This document shows positions 58,439 to 64,000 of a stretch of DNA of 64,000 nt, in pieces. A model generated the notes under the pieces. It searched no databases. It saw only the letters and a list, made by a program, of their open reading frames with translations, and had not been told where the DNA came from. Numbering within the stretch: position 1 is the stretch's first letter; each line of letters opens with the position of its first letter. Both the position numbers and the translations under genes were made by a program. The stretch comes from Marisediminicola antarctica (GTDB lineage: Bacteria > Actinomycetota > Actinomycetes > Actinomycetales > Microbacteriaceae), in the NCBI RefSeq assembly GCF_009930795.1, contig NZ_CP017146.1:930001-994000 (forward strand). The letters are read 5' to 3'.

Positions 58439-59170
58439 ATGGCTGAATCAAACGCCACGCTCGACGTCATCGACTCGAAGGGCAAGAAGGTCGACACCGT
58501 CGAGCTTCCCGCCGAGACCTTCGATGTCCAGACCAACATCCCGCTGATCCACCAGGTCGTCGTCGCCCAGCGTGCAGCCGCACGCCAGGGAACGCACAAG
58601 ACCAAGGGTCGCGGCGAGGTGTCCGGCGCCGGCCGCAAGCCGTTCAAGCAGAAGGGAACCGGTCGCGCCCGCCAGGGCTCGATCCGCGCACCCCAGATGA
58701 CCGGTGGTGGCATCGTCCACGGGCCGACGCCGCGTGACTATGCGCAGCGCACCCCGAAGAAGATGATCGCCGCGGCGCTCAAGGGCGCACTGTCCGACCG
58801 CGCCCGCGGTGGACGCGTGCACGTCGTCGATGTGCTCGCCGTCGGAGATGTTCCGTCGACCAAGACCATCGTCGAGCTGCTCGCCAGCATCGCCACGAGC
58901 AAGCACGTTCTGATCGTGCTGACCCGTGACGACGAGCTGAGCGCCAAGAGCGTTCGCAACATCCCGTCCGTCCACGTGCTTCCGTACGACCAGCTCAACG
59001 CGTACGACGTTCTCGTCTCCGACGACATCGTCTTCACGAAGGCTGCTTTCGATGGCTTCGTCGCCGGCCCCGTTGCCTCGAAGAAGGTCAAGGAAGACGC
59101 GATGAGCAGCGGCAAGAAGCGCGTCAGCCCCGAAAAGGCCACCGCCGAGAAGGAGAAGGTCAGCGCATGA
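58439..59170 (+). CDS. rplD: 50S ribosomal protein L4
   Basis: A 243-residue protein lining the exit tunnel (loop [17 protein letters not shown]). The last 25 residues are a charged tail ([17 protein letters not shown]) beyond the usual end. The stop overlaps rplW by four bases. Confidence 0.97.
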   Translation: MAESNATLDVIDSKGKKVDTVELPAETFDVQTNIPLIHQVVVAQRAAARQGTHKTKGRGEVSGAGRKPFKQKGTGRARQGSIRAPQMTGGGIVHGPTPRDYAQRTPKKMIAAALKGALSDRARGGRVHVVDVLAVGDVPSTKTIVELLASIATSKHVLIVLTRDDELSAKSVRNIPSVHVLPYDQLNAYDVLVSDDIVFTKAAFDGFVAGPVASKKVKEDAMSSGKKRVSPEKATAEKEKVSA

Positions 59171-59466
59171 CCGGAACGTACAAAGACCCGCGCGACATCA
59201 TTCTGTCGCCCGTCGTCTCCGAGAAGAGCTACGGCCTCATCGACATGGGCAAGTACACGTTCGTCGTGGACCCCCGTGCCAACAAGACCGAGATCAAGCT
59301 GGCGATCGAAAAGATCTTCGGCGTCGAGGTCGCATCGATCAACACCCTGAACAAAAAGGGCAAGACGAGGCGCACCAAGTTCGGCCAGGGCAAGCGCAAG
59401 GACACCAAGCGCGCCATTGTCTCGCTGAAGTCCGGATCCATCGACATCTTCACGGCTGTCGGCTAG
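59167..59466 (+). CDS. rplW: 50S ribosomal protein L23
   Basis: A 99-residue protein at the tunnel exit where trigger factor and SRP dock ([17 protein letters not shown] start). ATG overlaps the rplD stop. Confidence 0.97.
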   Translation: MTGTYKDPRDIILSPVVSEKSYGLIDMGKYTFVVDPRANKTEIKLAIEKIFGVEVASINTLNKKGKTRRTKFGQGKRKDTKRAIVSLKSGSIDIFTAVG

Positions 59467-59482
59467 GGAAAAGGGATAATCC

Positions 59483-60322
59483 ATGGCAATTCGTAAGTAC
59501 AAGCCCACGACCCCGGGTCGTCGCGGATCCTCGGTAGCAGATTTTGCCGAGATCACCCGTTCGACGCCGGAGAAGTCGCTCCTTCGCCCGCTGCCCAAGA
59601 CCGGTGGACGTAACAACGCCGGCCGCATCACGACCCGTCACATCGGTGGTGGCCACAAGCGCCAGTACCGCGTCATTGACTTCAAGCGCAATGACAAAGA
59701 CGGCGTGAATGCCAAGGTCGCGGAGATCGAGTACGACCCCAACCGCACCGCGCGCATCGCGCTCCTGCACTACTTCGACGGCTCGAAGCGTTACATCATC
59801 GCGCCGAACAAGCTGAGCCAGGGCGACATCGTCGAGTCGGGCGCATCCGCCGACATCAAGCCGGGCAACAACCTGCCGCTGAAGAACATCCCCACGGGAA
59901 CCGTTATTCACGCGATCGAGTTGAAGCCGGGCGGCGGCGCCAAGATGGCCCGTTCCGCCGGAGCATCCGTGCGACTCGTCGCCAAGGATGGCCCCTACGC
60001 GCAGCTCCGTCTGCCGTCGGGTGAAATCCGCAACGTGGATGCCCGCTGCCGCGCCACCATCGGCGAGGTCGGCAACGCCGAACAGTCGAACATCAACTGG
60101 GGAAAGGCCGGCCGTATGCGCTGGAAGGGCGTACGCCCGACCGTGCGTGGTGTGGCCATGAACCCGGTCGACCACCCACACGGTGGTGGAGAGGGCAAGA
60201 CCTCCGGTGGACGCCACCCAGTCAGCCCGTGGGGCCAGAAAGAAGGTCGCACTCGCCACATCAACAAAGAGTCCGACAAGCTCATCGTTCGTCGCCGCAA
60301 TGCCGGCAAGAAGCGCAAGTAG
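59483..60322 (+). CDS. rplB: 50S ribosomal protein L2
   Basis: A 279-residue protein of standard length with the conserved [15 protein letters not shown] segment near the peptidyl transferase centre. GGGAAAAGGGA precedes the ATG. Confidence 0.98.
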   Translation: MAIRKYKPTTPGRRGSSVADFAEITRSTPEKSLLRPLPKTGGRNNAGRITTRHIGGGHKRQYRVIDFKRNDKDGVNAKVAEIEYDPNRTARIALLHYFDGSKRYIIAPNKLSQGDIVESGASADIKPGNNLPLKNIPTGTVIHAIELKPGGGAKMARSAGASVRLVAKDGPYAQLRLPSGEIRNVDARCRATIGEVGNAEQSNINWGKAGRMRWKGVRPTVRGVAMNPVDHPHGGGEGKTSGGRHPVSPWGQKEGRTRHINKESDKLIVRRRNAGKKRK

Positions 60323-60334
60323 GAGTTGTAGAGG

Positions 60335-60616
60335 ATGCCACGCAGTCTCAAGAAGGGCCCCTTCGTTGACGACCACCTGCTTCGCAAGGTAGTCGGCGCG
60401 AACGCCGCCAGCAGCAAGAACGTGATCAAGACCTGGTCGCGCCGCTCGATGATCATCCCGGCAATGCTGGGTCACACCATCGCGGTGCACGACGGTCGCA
60501 AGCACATCCCGGTGTTCGTCACCGAGACCATGGTTGGGCACAAGCTCGGAGAGTTTGCCCCCACCCGCACCTTCCGTGGACACGTGAAGGACGACAAGAA
60601 GGGTCGCCGCCGCTAA
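60335..60616 (+). CDS. rpsS: 30S ribosomal protein S19
   Basis: A 93-residue protein ([16 protein letters not shown] start, [20 protein letters not shown]) in the head of the 30S subunit. GGAGTTGTAGAGG precedes the ATG. Confidence 0.98.
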   Translation: MPRSLKKGPFVDDHLLRKVVGANAASSKNVIKTWSRRSMIIPAMLGHTIAVHDGRKHIPVFVTETMVGHKLGEFAPTRTFRGHVKDDKKGRRR

Positions 60617-60643
60617 CGCGGTGGCGTAAGGAGGAGCAGAGAA

Positions 60644-61048
60644 ATGGTTGAATCCATCGCTCGCGTGAAGCACATTCGCGTCACCCCCACCAAGGCTCGT
60701 CGTGTCGTCAACATGATCCGCGGCAAGCAGGCTATGGAGGCCTTGGCCATCCTGAAGTTCGCCCCCCAGGGTGCGAGCGAGCCGGTGTACAAGCTCGTCG
60801 CTTCGGCGATGGCGAACGCCAAGGTGAAAGCCGACGCAAGCAACAGCTACCTGGACGAGCAGGACCTGTTCGTCTCGTCGGCCTACGTCGACGAGGGCAC
60901 AACGCTCAAGCGTTTCCAGCCCCGTGCACAGGGACGCGCGTTCCAGATCCTGAAGCGCACCAGTCACATCACGATCGTCCTGGCCACGCCAGATGAGACG
61001 GCCGACGTGACCGGTGCAGCGCAGCCGAAGAAGGCAGGAAAGAAGTAA
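60644..61048 (+). CDS. rplV: 50S ribosomal protein L22
   Basis: A 134-residue protein with the tunnel loop region ([20 protein letters not shown]). The C-terminal tail is about 15 residues longer than the shortest homologues. AAGGAGGAG precedes the ATG; the stop overlaps rpsC (TAATG). Confidence 0.98.
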   Translation: MVESIARVKHIRVTPTKARRVVNMIRGKQAMEALAILKFAPQGASEPVYKLVASAMANAKVKADASNSYLDEQDLFVSSAYVDEGTTLKRFQPRAQGRAFQILKRTSHITIVLATPDETADVTGAAQPKKAGKK

Positions 61049-61839
61049 TGGGCCAGAAAGTAAATCCCTACGGCTTCCGTCTGGGTATCACCACCGACCA
61101 CGTGTCGCGTTGGTTCTCTGACAGCACGAAGGTCGGACAGCGCTACAGCGACTACGTCGCCGAAGACATCAAGATCCGCAACCTGCTCAAGACGAGTCTC
61201 GACCGCGCCGGAGTGGCGCGCATCGAGATCGAGCGCACCCGTGACCGCGTTCGCGTCGACATTCACACTGCCCGTCCGGGCATTGTGATCGGTCGCCGTG
61301 GCGCCGAGGCGGAGCGAATTCGCACCGACCTCGAGAAGCTCTCGGGCAAGCAGATCCAGCTGAACATCCTCGAGGTGAAGAACCCCGAGGCCGAAGCTCA
61401 GCTCGTCGCCCAGGGAATCGCCGAGCAGCTCACCGCTCGCGTGGCGTTCCGCCGCGCGATGCGCAAGGGCCTCCAGGGCGCCCAGCGCGCTGGAGCCAAG
61501 GGTGTCCGCATCCAGGTTTCCGGTCGCCTCGGCGGCGCGGAGATGAGCCGCTCGGAGTTCTACCGGGAGGGTCGCGTTCCGCTGCACACCCTGCGCGCCA
61601 ACATCGACTACGGCTTCTACGAGGCCAAGACGACGTTCGGCCGCATTGGCGTGAAGGTCTGGATCTACAAGGGCGACATCACCAACAAGGAGCTTGCTCG
61701 CGAGCAGGCCAACGCCAAGTCCTCGCGTCCGGACCGCCGCGACGACCGCCGTGACGGCGGCCGTGATGGTGGACCGCGTCGCGGTGCCGCAGCTCCGAGA
61801 ACCGAAGCTGCCCCGGCAGCAGTGGGAGCAGAAAAGTAA
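61048..61839 (+). CDS. rpsC: 30S ribosomal protein S3
   Basis: A 263-residue protein with the KH domain ([14 protein letters not shown]) and an Arg/Asp/Gly-rich C-terminal tail ([16 protein letters not shown]) typical of actinobacteria. Stop overlaps rplP. Confidence 0.98.
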   Translation: MGQKVNPYGFRLGITTDHVSRWFSDSTKVGQRYSDYVAEDIKIRNLLKTSLDRAGVARIEIERTRDRVRVDIHTARPGIVIGRRGAEAERIRTDLEKLSGKQIQLNILEVKNPEAEAQLVAQGIAEQLTARVAFRRAMRKGLQGAQRAGAKGVRIQVSGRLGGAEMSRSEFYREGRVPLHTLRANIDYGFYEAKTTFGRIGVKVWIYKGDITNKELAREQANAKSSRPDRRDDRRDGGRDGGPRRGAAAPRTEAAPAAVGAEK

Positions 61840-62258
61840 TGTTGATTCCCCGCAAGGTCAAGCACCGCAAGCAGCACCACCCCGGCCGTAGTGGCCAGGC
61901 GACTGGTGGCACGACGGTTTCGTTCGGCGAGTACGGCATCCAGGCACTCACCCCCGCCTATGTCACCAACCGCCAGATCGAGGCCGCCCGTATTGCGATG
62001 ACGCGTCACGTCAAGCGTGGCGGGAAGGTGTGGATCAATATCTACCCCGACCGCCCGCTCACCAAGAAGCCCGCCGAGACCCGCATGGGTTCGGGTAAGG
62101 GTTCCCCCGAGTGGTGGATCGCCAACGTCAAGCCGGGACGCGTGCTCTTCGAGCTCAGCGGTGTTCCCGAGAATGTCGCGCGCGAAGCCCTCACCCGGGC
62201 CATTCATAAGCTGCCCCTCAAGGCACGCATCATCAAGCGCGAGGAGGGCGACGCATAA
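61839..62258 (+). CDS. rplP: 50S ribosomal protein L16
   Basis: A 139-residue protein of standard length ([19 protein letters not shown] start, [12 protein letters not shown] in the middle). It binds near the A-site tRNA. Stop overlaps rpmC. Confidence 0.98.
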   Translation: MLIPRKVKHRKQHHPGRSGQATGGTTVSFGEYGIQALTPAYVTNRQIEAARIAMTRHVKRGGKVWINIYPDRPLTKKPAETRMGSGKGSPEWWIANVKPGRVLFELSGVPENVAREALTRAIHKLPLKARIIKREEGDA

Positions 62259-62602
62259 TGGCGATCGGTTCCAAGGAGCTCGCCACAGTCGAGCTCGATA
62301 CTTTTGAAGACGGCAGGCTCGTCGACGAACTCAAGAAGGCCAAGGAAGAGCTGTTCAACCTGCGCTTCCAGTCGGCCACGGGACAGTTGGAGAGCCACGG
62401 ACGCCTGCGCGCCGTCAAGCGCGACATCGCCCGTATCTACACGGTGATCCACGAGCGCGAGCTCGGCATCCGTGCCACCCCTGCTCCGCTCGAGGTCGCC
62501 CCCAAGGCGACCAAGGCGAAGAAGAAGTCCAAGGCGGATGCCGCCGTAGAGGCGCCCGCCGACGAGGCAGCGTCCACTGACAAGAACGAGGAGGCGAAGT
62601 AA
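62258..62602 (+). CDS. rpmC: 50S ribosomal protein L29 with extended C-terminus
   Basis: A 114-residue protein. The first 75 residues are the normal two-helix L29 ([20 protein letters not shown]). The last 40 are Ala, Lys, Glu and Asp rich and probably disordered, which is longer than the usual 65-80 residues. ATG overlaps the rplP stop. Confidence 0.95.
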   Translation: MAIGSKELATVELDTFEDGRLVDELKKAKEELFNLRFQSATGQLESHGRLRAVKRDIARIYTVIHERELGIRATPAPLEVAPKATKAKKKSKADAAVEAPADEAASTDKNEEAK

Positions 62603-62916
62603 TGGCTAAGACCACGGAAACTACCGCAGGCGAGCACGCCGCTCACGACGTCAAGGATGCGAACGCGCGCGGACAGCGCAAGGAGCGCCGCGGTTACGTG
62701 ACCAGCGACAAGATGGAAAAGACCATCACCGTCGAGGTCGAGGACCGCGTCAAGCACCCGCTGTACGGCAAGGTCATCCGCCGCACGTCCAAGGTCAAGG
62801 TCCACGACGAGGCCAACTCGGCCGGTGTCGGAGACCTCGTGCTCATCAGTGAGACCCGTCCGCTCAGCGCCACGAAGCGCTGGCGCCTGGTCGAGATCCT
62901 CGAGAAGGCTAAGTAA
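62602..62916 (+). CDS. rpsQ: 30S ribosomal protein S17
   Basis: A 104-residue protein. A 26-residue hydrophilic extension precedes the OB-fold core ([20 protein letters not shown]). ATG overlaps the rpmC stop. A 32-base gap with no gene separates it from rplN. Confidence 0.96.
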   Translation: MAKTTETTAGEHAAHDVKDANARGQRKERRGYVTSDKMEKTITVEVEDRVKHPLYGKVIRRTSKVKVHDEANSAGVGDLVLISETRPLSATKRWRLVEILEKAK

Positions 62917-62948
62917 GCCTCGGCTTGCTTAGAAAATAGGGACACAAG

Positions 62949-63317
62949 ATGCTTCAGCAGGAATCCAGAGTCAAGGTTGCCGACAACAGCGGCGCCAAGA
63001 TGCTGCTTACGATTCGCGTTCTCGGTGGCTCCGGCCGCCGCTATGCCGGCCTCGGCGACGTCATCGTCGCCACCGTCAAGGACGCCATCCCGGGCGGCAA
63101 CGTCAAGAAGGGTGACGTCGTCAAGGCCGTCATCATTCGCACCAAGAAGGAGACGCGCCGTTCAGACGGTTCGTACATCAAGTTTGACGAGAACGCCGCC
63201 GTCATCCTGAAGGCTGATGGGGACCCCCGTGGTACCCGCATCTTCGGGCCGGTCGGCCGCGAGCTTCGTGACAAGAAGTTCATGAAGATCATCTCGCTCG
63301 CACCGGAGGTTATTTAA
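62949..63317 (+). CDS. rplN: 50S ribosomal protein L14
   Basis: A 122-residue protein of exact standard length ([19 protein letters not shown] start). It contacts the 30S subunit. Begins the spc part of the ribosomal cluster. Confidence 0.98.
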   Translation: MLQQESRVKVADNSGAKMLLTIRVLGGSGRRYAGLGDVIVATVKDAIPGGNVKKGDVVKAVIIRTKKETRRSDGSYIKFDENAAVILKADGDPRGTRIFGPVGRELRDKKFMKIISLAPEVI

Positions 63318-63319
63318 TC

Positions 63320-63670
63320 ATGGCGAACATCAAGAAGGGGGACCTGGTTCAGGTCCTCAACGGCCGCCGGCAGGATCGCGGCGGCGACCGCGGCAAGCAG
63401 GGGCGCGTCCTCGAGGTTCTCGTCGAGCGCAACCGCGTCATCGTCGAGGGAATCAACTTCGTCACCAAGCACGTTCGCGTCGGACAGACGCAGCGCGGCA
63501 GCAAGACCGGTGGCATCGAGCAGATGGAGGCACCGATCCACGTGTCCAACGTCGCCCTCGTCGACCCCAAGACCAAGAAGCCGACTCGCGTCGGCTTCCG
63601 CGTGGAGAAGAACGACGACGGCAAGACCGTGCGCGTTCGCTACGCCAAGAAGTCAGGTGAGGACCTGTAA
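63320..63670 (+). CDS. rplX: 50S ribosomal protein L24
   Basis: A 116-residue KOW-domain protein ([28 protein letters not shown]). An assembly initiator of the 50S subunit. Two bases after rplN; the stop overlaps rplE. Confidence 0.97.
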   Translation: MANIKKGDLVQVLNGRRQDRGGDRGKQGRVLEVLVERNRVIVEGINFVTKHVRVGQTQRGSKTGGIEQMEAPIHVSNVALVDPKTKKPTRVGFRVEKNDDGKTVRVRYAKKSGEDL

Positions 63671-64000
63671 TGACTGACACAGCAACTGCGGAGGCCGCTG
63701 GCAAGATCCAGCCCCGTCTCAAGCAGAAGTACAAGACCGAGATCTCGGCCCAGCTGCTCAAGGACTTCGGCTTCACGAACGTGCACCAGGTGCCCGGACT
63801 CGTGAAGATCGTCGTCAACACGGGTGTCGGCGAGGCCGCGCGCGATGGCAAGGTTATCGATGGGGCCGTGAAGGACCTCACCGCGATCACGGGCCAGAAG
63901 CCGCAGATCACCGCCGCTCGCAAGTCGATCGCGCAGTTCAAGCTGCGCGAGGGCCAGCCGATCGGCGCCCACGTCACGCTTCGTGGCGATCGCGCCTGGG
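63670..64000 (+). CDS. rplE: 50S ribosomal protein L5, N-terminal part
   Basis: The first 110 residues of L5 ([55 protein letters not shown]). The gene runs beyond the window. It binds 5S rRNA. ATG overlaps the rplX stop (TAATG). Confidence 0.97.
   Translation, partial: MTDTATAEAAGKIQPRLKQKYKTEISAQLLKDFGFTNVHQVPGLVKIVVNTGVGEAARDGKVIDGAVKDLTAITGQKPQITAARKSIAQFKLREGQPIGAHVTLRGDRAW

Overview
The window comes from a high-GC Actinomycetota chromosome, most likely a member of the Microbacteriaceae. The evidence is the RpoB length (1163 aa from the chosen start), GTG and TTG starts on several core genes, a Gram-positive type IV pilus cluster without outer-membrane parts, CSG-type HutH, and an unusually dense GGATGC/GCATCC hexamer. 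The family assignment is inference; the phylum is well supported by rpoB-rpoC, rpsL-rpsG-fusA-tuf and the S10 operon.

Layout. 1-10.4 kb: a branched-chain-type amino-acid ABC transporter (tail of the binding protein, then LivH, LivM, LivG, LivF), followed by six genes that form a trans-4-hydroxyproline degradation route: a three-part D-hydroxyproline dehydrogenase, a DHDPS-like deaminase, a proline racemase-family epimerase and a semialdehyde dehydrogenase. A 17-bp palindrome stands before the catabolic genes. 10.7-19.1 kb: housekeeping and unknown genes (DEAD-box helicase, DUF1684, DUF427, SprT-like, TPR-like, lipoprotein sugar dehydrogenase, spermidine-synthase-like protein, agmatinase-family enzyme). 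19.4-20.7 kb: a SipW-dependent surface protein and its SipW-type signal peptidase. 20.9-28.3 kb: rpoB-rpoC with promoter and terminator.

28.4-40.5 kb: a repeat-rich spacer, then a type IV pilus cluster (pilB, pilT, pilC, pilin, three minor-pilin-like genes, pilD, pilM, pilN, pilO). One minor-pilin-like protein carries a large ricin-B-type lectin region. Two membrane-protein genes follow. 42.2-46.9 kb: the str operon (rpsL, rpsG, fusA, tuf), with fusA bracketed by two 72-bp repeats. 47.0-57.1 kb: a gene island between tuf and rpsJ holding an IclR regulator, hutH, hutU, hutG, hutI (histidine to glutamate), a poxvirus-type topoisomerase IB and an AbiEi/DUF559-like protein, with repeat arrays at both ends. 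57.1-64 kb: the S10 operon from rpsJ to a truncated rplE.

How it works together. The left arm looks like uptake and degradation of hydroxyproline to 2-oxoglutarate, and the hut genes convert histidine to glutamate, so both feed the same node of carbon and nitrogen metabolism. The pilus module and the hut island sit in the gaps of the otherwise conserved rpoBC-str-S10 supercluster. The most unusual signals are non-coding: a 58-nt palindromic element found three times with identical geometry (one copy supplies the hutI stop codon), 72-bp repeats around fusA, in-frame tandem duplications that enlarge HutI, and GC-rich arrays near rpsJ.
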